Assembly: GCA_902777385.1 (NCBI GenBank)
Contig: CACYTP010000013.1
Location: forward strand, 1-64,000
Reading direction: 5' to 3'
DNA: 64,000 bases
Origin: an uncultured bacterium
GTDB lineage: Bacteria > Cyanobacteriota > Vampirovibrionia > Gastranaerophilales > Gastranaerophilaceae
The notes under the pieces are model-generated. The model was given only the letters and a program-made list of their open reading frames with translations. It did not search any database and was not told the DNA's origin. Made by a program: the position numbers and the translations under genes. Positions 9,044 to 16,875 of this stretch are shown piece after piece; position 1 is the first letter of the stretch; the number at the start of each line of letters is the position of its first letter.

Positions 9044-9604
9044 ATGAAAAATTTTTTAGTATTACTAATAATATTGTTAATAATATTGTCTGCCGTATGC
9101 CCAAGTTTTGCCGAGAGCAGAATAATAAAGACTTATGCCCCTGCCACTAATGCAAACGGATATTATGGCAGTTATAACGGGGTTTCGGATTATTCATACG
9201 CAAAGCTTGCAGAAATGGAAAATGCAGTATTTGGCAGAAATTATGCCGGACAGCAATTGCAGTCCAGATTAGACAGGCTGGAGGACAGAGTATTTAATCG
9301 TATGTATCCTGACACTTCTCCGGAACAAAGAATAAATAACCTTCTGTATAATTACAATAGAGCGATTAGCCAAAATACTCTTGCTCCGTCAGGTAATAAA
9401 TTGAAAACGATAGTTAATGATATAACAAGCAGTTTCTTTGGTGTTCCGACCGGTTATACACCACCTATAAACAATCCTTACAGTTCAGGAAGTAACGGTT
9501 TTGGTCAGCGTTACGGAAGTTACAGCGATTATTACGGTAATAACGGATGGCATCGTTACGGACGCAGTGCAGGCACCGGAAGCAGTGTGCATATTTTGGA
9601 TTAG
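9044..9604 (+). CDS. Secreted protein with paired LExxVFxRxYP repeats
   Basis: This 186-aa protein has a clear signal peptide (residues 1-23, cut after SFA). Two back-to-back repeats follow, MENAVFGRNYAGQQLQSRL and LEDRVFNRMYPDTSPEQRI, a pattern I associate with secreted proteins of the cyanobacterial lineage. The C-terminus is Gly/Ser/Tyr-rich and probably disordered. Ribosome site AGGAGGAG is strong. Molecular function is unknown; a cell-envelope role is likely. Confidence 0.8.
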   Translation: MKNFLVLLIILLIILSAVCPSFAESRIIKTYAPATNANGYYGSYNGVSDYSYAKLAEMENAVFGRNYAGQQLQSRLDRLEDRVFNRMYPDTSPEQRINNLLYNYNRAISQNTLAPSGNKLKTIVNDITSSFFGVPTGYTPPINNPYSSGSNGFGQRYGSYSDYYGNNGWHRYGRSAGTGSSVHILD

Positions 9605-9656
9605 TTCAATTTGCATTAAAGATTTGTCGTGATGAATATATATTCTAAAAAATATG

Positions 9657-9684
9657 TTGCAGAAGTTAAAAAATATGTTATAAT
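9657..9684 (+). promoter_or_regulatory. Promoter of the repeat-borne prepilin leader
   Basis: TTGCAG, a 16-bp spacer and TATAAT (with an upstream TGT extended -10) lie just before the duplicated leader. The second copy near 26.3 kb has TTGTAA-16-TATAAA at the same place, so promoter geometry is conserved between copies. Confidence 0.5.
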
Positions 9685-9694
9685 GATAATGTAC

Positions 9695-9783
9695 GAAAAC
9701 CACGGAGGATATTACCATGATTGAATTTAAGCATAGGGGGGGGGGGTAAAATCCTCTCGTAGTAAGGGTTTACAGGATTTTAT
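9695..9783 (+). repeat. Duplicated leader, copy 1: strong ribosome site, 10-codon ORF and G11 tract
   Basis: This 89-bp segment is about 92% identical to 26340-26428, with no gaps. It holds GGAGG, ATG at 9717 and a 10-codon frame (MIEFKHRGGG) that runs into eleven Gs and stops at TAA. Reading on in the frame reached by one extra G, there is no stop until well inside the prepilin gene downstream. Confidence 0.8.
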
Positions 9784-9789
9784 TAATGC

Positions 9790-9952
9790 GGACACATGTC
9801 ATTACGAGCAAATCAAAGGCTTGATTTGCGACGTAATCCAGCCATTAGATTACAGAAATATAGATAAAAGAGCGAGGCAAAATTTCTCAGTTATGACAAA
9901 AAAGCTGGATTGCTTCGTCGCAAAGCTGTTTGCTCCTCGCAATGACATGAGG
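9790..9952. repeat. Imperfect inverted-repeat element (CATTRCGAG family) in front of a prepilin
   Basis: The left arm (CATGTCATTACGAGC...TTTGCGACGTAATCCAGC) and right arm (GCTGGATTGCTTCGTCGCAAAG...CTCGCAATGACATG) are near reverse complements. It resembles the widespread short palindromic 'CATTGCGAG...GCAATCCAG' repeats found in many bacteria. The right end supplies the ATG at 9947 used by the prepilin. Confidence 0.7.
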
Positions 9953-10686
9953 AAAAGAGTTGCATTCACGTTGGCAGAGGTCTTAATCACTCTCGGTATA
10001 ATCGGTGTGGTTGCGGCGATGACACTGCCGACACTGATACAAAACTACCAAAAGCGTGTATATGTAACCCAGTTAAAGAAGTCGGTATCAGTACTATCAA
10101 ACGGATTTAGGCTTATGATGGCACATGATGGTGTAACAGAATTAAAAGATACCGAAGCATTTAGCGGTATGGGGGCAGGTAGCTGCGGTAGCCTAAACAA
10201 TGGTGAAAAAAATATACTTACCAACAATTGTAGTAGTATAAGAGAGGGACTTGCGAGCGTATTTTCAGGTATTCAGTTAGCTCCGTGTGACGAACCTCCG
10301 ATTAAATATACAGGAAATCAACCCTAACTTGTGTAAAGTTTCCTGATGGCTCTGAAATTTATGGTTACAGATTTATAAAATCATCTGGCGGAACTATGGG
10401 TACCTTTAGACTTGATATTAATGGACCTAAAAACCCAAATACTGTAGGTAGAGATATTTTTGTGTTCCATCTTTTTAATGATGGAATAGTGATTCCTAAT
10501 GGTTCTCAGAAATATAGTGATTATCTAATAGCTCAAGATCCAGAATATTTTGCAAATGAGAATATAACATCAATGTATTGGCGAACAACAGAAAAGGCTG
10601 ATCGTAAATGTACAACGGATGATTCTTCAGCAAAGGGTACAATGTGTGCCGCAAGAGTGCTGGAAGAAGATGCAATGAACTACTAG
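9947..10686 (+). pseudogene. Prepilin-like protein broken by a frameshift
   Basis: ATG 9947 begins MRKRVAFTLAEVLITLG, a type IV prepilin-like N-terminus with cleavage expected between Ala and Phe and the conserved Glu at mature position 5. The frame stops at 10325. A second frame continues TLTCVKFPDGSEIYGYRFIKSSGGTMGTFRLDINGPKN...GRDIFVF, which aligns with the C-terminal half of the intact prepilin at 55123-55959 (DVNGPKN...GRDIFSF). One base lost near 10321 explains the break. The frame is also open upstream, through the inverted-repeat element, to the G tract at 9736-9746. This is either a recent pseudogene, a phase-variable gene or an assembly error. Confidence 0.75.
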
Positions 10687-11121
10687 GACACTACATCTAC
10701 TTCTCCCACGGGGAGAAGACAGAATTTGTTAGCGAGCGGAGCGAGCTATACAAATTCAGATGAGGGGGGTGGTCTAAAACAACTTTTAAAGAAGCTTCGC
10801 AAGTGGAATTTTTTAGACCCTTGTAATATTAAAATATTGTTCATTAAATCTGCGAATAATGCAGAGCAATCCCCCTCACCAACACCTGCCTGACAAACAA
10901 GTTTGTCGGCATCTGTATCCGCAGCTCTGCATACAGGGTCACGCAACTCAACTTCGTTTCGTTGGTTCCCTTTGTATCCCCGATGCGGGAGCGGTAAGTA
11001 TAACAACAATTGCCAAAAGAAAATCCGAGCGGTCGGTGAAAATGATAATATGTATTGAACAAGGATACCCTATTGCATTTTATTTCAAGTTATGCTATAT
11101 TATGTTTGACCAAGGGGGGTT
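10687..11121. other. Intergenic region of short palindromic repeats
   Basis: No convincing gene is present. It holds a CTTCTCCC/GGGAGAAG repeat (10692-10769), a second nested palindrome (ATGCAGAGC...GCTCTGCAT with GACAAAC/GTTTGTC inside, 10859-10933), and a 30-bp motif shared with 26669-26698. Frames crossing these repeats encode only repeat-like arginine- and cysteine-rich strings. Confidence 0.6.
10692..10769. repeat. Short palindromic intergenic repeat, TTCTCCC...TGAGGGG type, copy 1
   Basis: An outer hairpin (CTTCTCCC/GGGAGAAG) is followed by an inner stem (GAATTTGTTAGC/GCTATACAAATTC) and ends in GATGAGGGGG. Related copies lie at 26464-26534, 55979-56052 and, inverted, 56371-56442. No transposase is seen; MITE- or REP-like. 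Confidence 0.6.
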
Positions 11122-11181
11122 ATGGACTGTAAAGTCTGTATGAGGCAGTTAGATCCCGAGGTTAGTGACAGATTACTCTGA
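11122..11181 (+). other. Possible 19-codon upstream ORF with a CxxC pair
   Basis: ATG 11122 follows AAGGGGGG at a good distance and encodes MDCKVCMRQLDPEVSDRLL, stopping 15 nt inside the SNF2 gene. It could be a translated leader coupling into the GTG start, or the relic of a frameshifted N-terminus. A 19-codon frame is weak evidence on its own. Confidence 0.3.
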
Positions 11182-14100
11182 AAGAGATTTGATGGGTTCG
11201 GAAGAATTTAATTATAAGTATATAAAGGACAGAGCGACCGCAGGTAGTTGGCGGAGAGGTTACGAATACCATACTAAGGATATGGTGTTTGATAATTATC
11301 CTGAAAAAAACTTTTATATGGCAAAGGTGAAAGGTAATTTTCAGGATCATTATAAGACAGATTTAATCTTTAAGAAGAATAAGGTTGAAGCACGTTGTAA
11401 TTGTCCTTTGAAAGAAGAGTGGTGTAAGCATGCCGTTGCTGTAGGTTTGAAGGCTATTGATGAGCATGCTTATGATGATTGGCTGGAAACGAAATTCGGT
11501 ATTGAACCTAATTTCCCTGATGAAAATACCGCATTGACGGCAGAACCTCAGGGTAGTTATATTTTTCATTTTAATCCGAAAAGAAAGGCGAATTTCTTTT
11601 CCATTCTTGTTCGTTCAAGAGAAACAGGCAAGATTGTAAGGCAAATTGAAAATATCTTGAGAGCCTTAATTGAAGCTCAGAAACAAGATAAAAATTTTGT
11701 GTTAAATAATTCGCAAAAAGTAGAATTAGAAATATTTAAACAGCTTCTGACAATTTCACGTCAGGATAAAAAAGCCGGTTGGTATGATATTCCTATTACA
11801 AAATTCGGACCTATGTTTCCGCTTTTAAAGATGGCTGATGAAGTGCTTGATGAAAAGACGAAAGAGAGATTAAAATTTGTTGATGAGGAATGGCAGCTTG
11901 TTTTGAATGTGAATTCTTCGCAAGGTCAGGGGTCAACAATATTACTTTCTTTAGAGTGGAAAAGACCTGATAAAGATGATGTTTATCCGTTCGAAGAGGT
12001 CAGATATTTCTCAAGACACTTAAAATGGGGCAGATATAAGAATATTATTTTCCAGACAAATATTGCGATGCAGTCTGTTCCGCAGAACCTTTTGAAAGCT
12101 TCTTTTACCGATTTGAAAGATGCTGATGGCGGCAAATTTATCTATGAAGAATTACCGAAGTTGAGAGAGATTATGGAGGTTAATATTGATGAAAGCATTT
12201 CAAAATTAATGCTTGAAGAACGTCCTCCACTCAATATAGTAACTCTGGGTATTGATTATGATCAGTCTTTAAAAGCTGAATTAGAGTTTGAGTATGACGG
12301 AGTAAAAGTTCCGTTTTCAAAGCAAACTGACAAATCCCCGTATATTTCGGTTAAAAAGCCGGGCGAGGATTTTGTATATTGGATAAAAAGGAATTATAAG
12401 CATGAGCAAGAAGCTTATGCTATGCTGCTTGCATGCAAATTTGTGCCTATGCAGACAAATAATCTGGCTTTAGAAAAAGAAAATGCAATTGATTTTTATA
12501 ACTATTATATAAAACAGGCGGGTGAAGGCTGGAAGTTTGTAGAAAAGGATGATATGAACTTCTTTAAGCTAATGGAATCTCCATTCAAGTTATGTGCAAA
12601 AGTTGATTTTTCAGAAGAATCACATGACAGTTTTGAAATCCAGTTATACGGTCAGGCAGGCGAAGAAATTATAGATTTTGATGAAATTTATGAAACTATA
12701 CAAAGTGGTGAAAAATATTCCAGAATAAGAAGTTTGGGATTTGTCGAATTTCCGGCTCAGGATATTTATGCAATGATGAGAGCTTTCAACTCATTTGACG
12801 TGTACCGGAATGACGAAAACAAATTTATTGTAAAAACCTTCCGTGCAGGATTGTTATCTGAACTTAAAAATCTGAATGTAGAGCTTGTTTTGAGTGACAG
12901 TTTTAAAGAATTTTGGGAGCAGATGTCAACCTTCTCGCCTGATACAGGGCTTGAATTGCCTAAAAATTCCGTTGCAACTTTCCGTGAATATCAATTAAAA
13001 GGATACGGATGGTTGTGGTTTATGTACAAATACGGACTGAATGGTATTTTGGCTGATGATATGGGTTTGGGTAAAACTTTGCAGGCACTTACCGTATTGC
13101 AAAAAGCCAAAGAAACAGACGGGCAGATGCCTACACTTGTTATTTGTCCGACGACCGTTGTATTTAACTGGGAATGCGAAATTCAAAAATTTGCACCGGA
13201 ATTGTCCTGTCTTAAATTATCAGGTACAGAACGCAGAAGTTTATTTAAGAAAATTCCTGAATACGATGTTGTAATTACAAGTTATGCCTTAATCCGCCGT
13301 GATATAGATAAGCTAAAGGATATTAATTTCAGATATATAATACTTGATGAATCTCAAAATATTAAAAATGCGATGTCGCAGACTGCACAGTCAGTTAAAA
13401 AATTACAATCACAACATAAACTTGCACTTTCAGGTACTCCGATTGAAAATAAATTAGAAGAGTTATGGTCTGTGTTTGATTTCTTGATGCCCGGATTTTT
13501 GCTTTCTGCAGCTGAATTTAATGCAAGATATGTAAATCCAATTATGGAGCGTCAAGATAAGACTGTTGAAAAACGTCTGAAATTGCAGATTTTCCCATTC
13601 ATACTTCGCCGTATGAAACGTGATGTTGCACAAGATTTGCCTGATAAAGTTGAAAATATCGCATATTGCGAACTTACCGATGAACAAAAAGATTTCTATT
13701 TGCAGGTTCTTGACAGTACAAAAGAAGAATTATTTAAGAGTATTGAGCAAAATGGACTTGAAAAGAGCAGATTATCAATCTTTTCGGCTCTTCTCAGACT
13801 CCGCCAGATTTGCTGTCATCCGAGATTATATGATAAAGAAAACGTTAAACATGTTATGTCTTCCGGTAAATTTGAGAAACTTAAAGTACTGCTTGAAGAA
13901 ATTATATCGGAAGGTCACAGAATTCTTTTATTCAGTCAGTTTGTTAATATGCTTGACATAATAAAAGGCTGGCTTGAAAGAGAAGGTATTGATTACGAGT
14001 ATCTGACCGGTAAGACAAAAGACAGACAGGCGGCTGTTGAAAGGTTTAACAATAGCAATATTCCAATATTCTTAATAAGTTTGAAGGCAGGTGGTACAGG

Positions 14101-14371
14101 TTTGAATCTTACCGGTGCGGATTATGTTATTCATTACGATCCATGGTGGAATCCTGCTGTTGAAGATCAGGCTACAGACCGTGCGTATCGTATCGGTCAG
14201 ACGAAAAAGGTATTTGTGTACAGACTTATTACTAAGAATACAGTTGAAGAAAAAATACAAAAACTCAAGACGGTTAAACGTGACCTCGTTGACAGCGTAA
14301 TTTCCGTTGACAGAAATATTGTAAAATCACTTACGATGGATGATATCAGGGATATTTTCTCAACAGATTAA
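11165..14371 (+). CDS. SWI2/SNF2-family ATPase with N-terminal SWIM zinc finger
   Basis: This 1068-aa protein has a SWIM motif (Cys78, Cys80, Cys87, His89), a long variable middle, and a C-terminal Snf2 helicase: FREYQLKGYGWLWFM, Walker A DDMGLGKT (about 630-636), DESQ box (about 727), LSGTPIENKLEELWS, FSQFVNMLD, GTGLNLTGADYVIHYDPWWNPAVEDQATDRAYRIGQ. Such enzymes translocate on double-stranded DNA and remodel protein-DNA or RNA polymerase complexes; the bacterial role is not defined. The GTG start has only a close GAGG; ATG 11192 with AAAGAGA upstream is an alternative. Confidence 0.92.
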   Translation: MTDYSERDLMGSEEFNYKYIKDRATAGSWRRGYEYHTKDMVFDNYPEKNFYMAKVKGNFQDHYKTDLIFKKNKVEARCNCPLKEEWCKHAVAVGLKAIDEHAYDDWLETKFGIEPNFPDENTALTAEPQGSYIFHFNPKRKANFFSILVRSRETGKIVRQIENILRALIEAQKQDKNFVLNNSQKVELEIFKQLLTISRQDKKAGWYDIPITKFGPMFPLLKMADEVLDEKTKERLKFVDEEWQLVLNVNSSQGQGSTILLSLEWKRPDKDDVYPFEEVRYFSRHLKWGRYKNIIFQTNIAMQSVPQNLLKASFTDLKDADGGKFIYEELPKLREIMEVNIDESISKLMLEERPPLNIVTLGIDYDQSLKAELEFEYDGVKVPFSKQTDKSPYISVKKPGEDFVYWIKRNYKHEQEAYAMLLACKFVPMQTNNLALEKENAIDFYNYYIKQAGEGWKFVEKDDMNFFKLMESPFKLCAKVDFSEESHDSFEIQLYGQAGEEIIDFDEIYETIQSGEKYSRIRSLGFVEFPAQDIYAMMRAFNSFDVYRNDENKFIVKTFRAGLLSELKNLNVELVLSDSFKEFWEQMSTFSPDTGLELPKNSVATFREYQLKGYGWLWFMYKYGLNGILADDMGLGKTLQALTVLQKAKETDGQMPTLVICPTTVVFNWECEIQKFAPELSCLKLSGTERRSLFKKIPEYDVVITSYALIRRDIDKLKDINFRYIILDESQNIKNAMSQTAQSVKKLQSQHKLALSGTPIENKLEELWSVFDFLMPGFLLSAAEFNARYVNPIMERQDKTVEKRLKLQIFPFILRRMKRDVAQDLPDKVENIAYCELTDEQKDFYLQVLDSTKEELFKSIEQNGLEKSRLSIFSALLRLRQICCHPRLYDKENVKHVMSSGKFEKLKVLLEEIISEGHRILLFSQFVNMLDIIKGWLEREGIDYEYLTGKTKDRQAAVERFNNSNIPIFLISLKAGGTGLNLTGADYVIHYDPWWNPAVEDQATDRAYRIGQTKKVFVYRLITKNTVEEKIQKLKTVKRDLVDSVISVDRNIVKSLTMDDIRDIFSTD

Positions 14372-14441
14372 TTGTGTATAAGTAAATATTGTAATTTAGT
14401 TTTGCTTATGTCAAAATTTTGGTAAAGGAAGTGTGTATTAA

Positions 14442-15059
14442 ATGTCAAATACTTTAGTTTATGAATTATACGGAAAAATATATATTAACCTCACTAACAG
14501 ATGTACAAATGAGTGTATATTTTGTTTGAGACAGGATAAAGATGACGTATGCGGTCAGACATTGTGGCTTGATAATGAAGATTTTAATGCTCAAGATGTA
14601 ATAAATCAGCTTAACAAATTTGAGATATCTTCAGAAGTTGTATTTTGCGGATATGGGGAACCTCTATTGAAGCTGGATATTTTGAAAGAAGTTGCAAAAT
14701 ATATAAAAGAAAATTACAAAAATGTAAAAGTAAGAATTAATACAAACGGACATGCAAATTTTGTTTATAAAAGAAATATTGTTCCTGAATTAAAGGGACT
14801 TATTGATGAAATTTCAGTAAGTCTTAACGGAGAATCTGCGGAAGAGTACGACGAACTTTCTAAACCTAAATTTGCCGGTGCTTATGAAGAAGTAAAAAAA
14901 TTTATAAAAGCATGTTCTGATGAGGGAATTCCGGTTGTTGCAAGTGTAGTTGAAGGGTATAAAGGTCGTCATATAAATCTTGAAAAATGTGAAAAGATTG
15001 CAGCGGATTTAGGTGCAAAATTCAGAGCAAGAGAATGGATAGAAAACGGTTATTCATAG
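14442..15059 (+). CDS. Radical SAM protein, TatD-associated type
   Basis: This 205-aa protein has a short radical SAM core with CTNECIFC (Cys21, Cys25, Cys28) binding the 4Fe-4S cluster, the GYGEPLL motif for SAM, and RINTNGHAN. It resembles the compact radical SAM family often encoded beside tatD; here tatD lies 20 kb away at 34477. Substrate unknown. Ribosome site AAGGAAG. The next gene begins 24 nt later and may share the transcript. Confidence 0.8.
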   Translation: MSNTLVYELYGKIYINLTNRCTNECIFCLRQDKDDVCGQTLWLDNEDFNAQDVINQLNKFEISSEVVFCGYGEPLLKLDILKEVAKYIKENYKNVKVRINTNGHANFVYKRNIVPELKGLIDEISVSLNGESAEEYDELSKPKFAGAYEEVKKFIKACSDEGIPVVASVVEGYKGRHINLEKCEKIAADLGAKFRAREWIENGYS

Positions 15060-15083
15060 TTAATTGAGAGGATTAAATATAAA

Positions 15084-15422
15084 ATGAGAACACAGTCAGT
15101 ATCTCCGATAAATTTCACAGCAGGTGAAGTAAAGTTTGTAAACAGACATTTTGTATCAAAGCCAATGGATAGAATTGCGGATTATATTCCGGAACGGTTG
15201 GGTGAAACATTGCAGGAAGCTAAGAAAATTTTGCAGGGTACTCCTTACGATGTTTATGTTGCAAGAAATCGTGAAAATATGAATATGTTTGAATTTTTCG
15301 GTGCAATGGGCTCAAATAAAGCGGACAAACCTGTTCTTATTCCTGAAAATCAACTGGTTGAAAGATTTGCAGATGGAATCAGAGGGGCAATTGAACAATT
15401 GAAAAGTAATGGAGTCGGATAA
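15084..15422 (+). CDS. Unknown protein with N-terminal FTAG motif
   Basis: A 112-aa protein of no family I recognise. The N-terminus (SVSPINFTAG) is of the polar, F-x-G-ending type seen in several other proteins here. A segment LGETLQEAKKILQGTPYDVYV resembles LAGKRLANIMEKAPFDLFV in the next gene, so the two are probably diverged paralogues. No membrane helix or signal peptide. It ends 8 nt after a GGAG that may serve the next gene. Confidence 0.65.
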   Translation: MRTQSVSPINFTAGEVKFVNRHFVSKPMDRIADYIPERLGETLQEAKKILQGTPYDVYVARNRENMNMFEFFGAMGSNKADKPVLIPENQLVERFADGIRGAIEQLKSNGVG

Positions 15423-15442
15423 TTATAAATCGTGTCTCGGCG

Positions 15443-15895
15443 TTGGATAGCTTAAATTCATTTCAGGGAAATGTTGTTTTCCCCGAAAAGTTGACTCCGA
15501 CGTTACAGAAATTTAAAGATTTGGCAGGAAAACGCCTTGCAAATATTATGGAAAAAGCCCCATTTGACTTATTTGTAAAAGAAATTCGCAGGGGCGGCAA
15601 GCATGTTGAAGTCGGAGTTGCATATAAACCTACCGGAGAAAATGTGAAAATGAATTTTTTCCTTCAATATTTGGTATATGATGTGCTTCACAGTACAAAT
15701 CAGAAAATATTGTTGGAAGATGTCGCAAAAGAATTTGATATCTTATCTGCACAAGTGAATTCGGTCGAAAAAGTTATGCCTGATTTAAAGCCTTTTCCTG
15801 AAAGTAAAACAATAATTCCAAAAATAATCGGTTCAAATGCTCAAATTAAAGCAAGACAAAATTTATACAGACAAATTATAAAACGTAAACACTAA
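15443..15895 (+). CDS. Unknown protein with N-terminal SFQG motif
   Basis: 150 aa from TTG 15443 (MDSLNSFQG), but no ribosome site precedes that codon. The frame is open upstream, and GGAG at 15411-15414 is ideally placed for an ATT codon at 15422, which would give an N-terminus IINRVSALDSLNSFQG more like its relatives. A non-canonical ATT start is therefore possible. The core looks alpha/beta and soluble, related to the preceding gene. Function unknown. It converges with the next gene 2 nt away. Confidence 0.6.
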   Translation: MDSLNSFQGNVVFPEKLTPTLQKFKDLAGKRLANIMEKAPFDLFVKEIRRGGKHVEVGVAYKPTGENVKMNFFLQYLVYDVLHSTNQKILLEDVAKEFDILSAQVNSVEKVMPDLKPFPESKTIIPKIIGSNAQIKARQNLYRQIIKRKH

Positions 15896-15897
15896 AA

Positions 15898-16728
15898 TTA
15901 GTTTTCTCTATTTTGAGGATTGGCTCTTCCTGTTTCTATACCTGCAACTGTTAATGCAATAGGAACGAACTTAGAAACAATATCACCGAACGGAGAATGT
16001 TCTGCCATTAGAGTAATAGCAAGGCATACATCATCAAGGTGAGGTGCAAAATCTGTTATTCGGATTTTTCTGTCGGTTTTCTTGCCGCTAAAGTGTTCAT
16101 TTAGTTTGTTGGAAACTTTGTTTCCCGTAATAATACCTGCCGCAAGGCTGGTTCCGCTTACCAGCGTAGGGCAGAGAATTTTTAAGACTTTATTCCCTTT
16201 TATGAATTTTGAAGCTTTTTGAAGGTTAGAGTTGTCAACAGGTTTTTTAGCAAGCTCCTCAAAGTTTTTGTATAGCATTGTAGGTAACGCTACGAATGAA
16301 AGAGGGATTGCAATATCCCCCAAAATTTGGTTGACGGCTTCTTGGCATTTTGATTTAAAGTTTTCTTTTTTGTCAAATATTGCTCCCCCAAGTAATCCGC
16401 CTGTGACAGAACCAATACCCATTCCCATGATTTCCTTCCAGCCGAATTTCATAATTTTTTCATTGGGTCTTTTTTCATCAGTAATTTTAAAAATAGCCCA
16501 ATCCTTAATAGGAGTTTGTTTAATTTTGGTCGGGTTTAAAGAAAATCCTTGCTTTTTAGAAATTACGGCAACTGCAGTAGCAACTCCAAGAGCTGAAGTT
16601 ACGGCTGTTCCGAGCTGAACTTTTATTGGGGTACTGTTTCGTTCGGTCTTGTTGCCACTATTGTTTGGTGTATTTTGGATAGTATTATTTATTGCCTGTA
16701 TCGCCATTTTTTTAACCTGCGTTTCCAT
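15898..16728 (-). CDS. Membrane protein of unknown function
   Basis: I place the start at ATG 16728 (METQVKK); an upstream TTG at 16746 and an ATG at 16707 (MAIQAINN) are alternatives. A candidate promoter TTGCCA...TATATT lies just upstream. The N-terminus is Asn/Thr-rich and disordered, followed by several hydrophobic Gly-rich segments (GTAVTSALGVATAVAV, GMGIGSVTGGLLGGAIF, IAIPLSFVALPTMLY, TLVSGTSLAAGIITG). It ends in GIETGRANPQNREN, a TGR motif also present twice in the divergent neighbour. No family recognised. Confidence 0.65.
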   Translation of the reverse strand: METQVKKMAIQAINNTIQNTPNNSGNKTERNSTPIKVQLGTAVTSALGVATAVAVISKKQGFSLNPTKIKQTPIKDWAIFKITDEKRPNEKIMKFGWKEIMGMGIGSVTGGLLGGAIFDKKENFKSKCQEAVNQILGDIAIPLSFVALPTMLYKNFEELAKKPVDNSNLQKASKFIKGNKVLKILCPTLVSGTSLAAGIITGNKVSNKLNEHFSGKKTDRKIRITDFAPHLDDVCLAITLMAEHSPFGDIVSKFVPIALTVAGIETGRANPQNREN

Positions 16729-16875
16729 AATACCAAAAACAATCAATATAAAACATTGTTAGTTTTGGCAAAAATTTTAACATAACTTAAAACCTAATAT
16801 TATCGGATAAATTAATGTAACATTTTATTAAATAATTCGTGAAGTCGGGCAAAAATTTGTGTTCAGCATGTTTAC

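Noticed and set aside
10746-11143. Overlapping frames of 72-94 codons on both strands
   Set aside because: They run across palindromic repeats, have repeat-like composition, lack ribosome sites and resemble no protein.
13041-13961. Several 60-110 codon frames inside the SNF2 gene
   Set aside because: Shadow frames of a strongly conserved helicase region.
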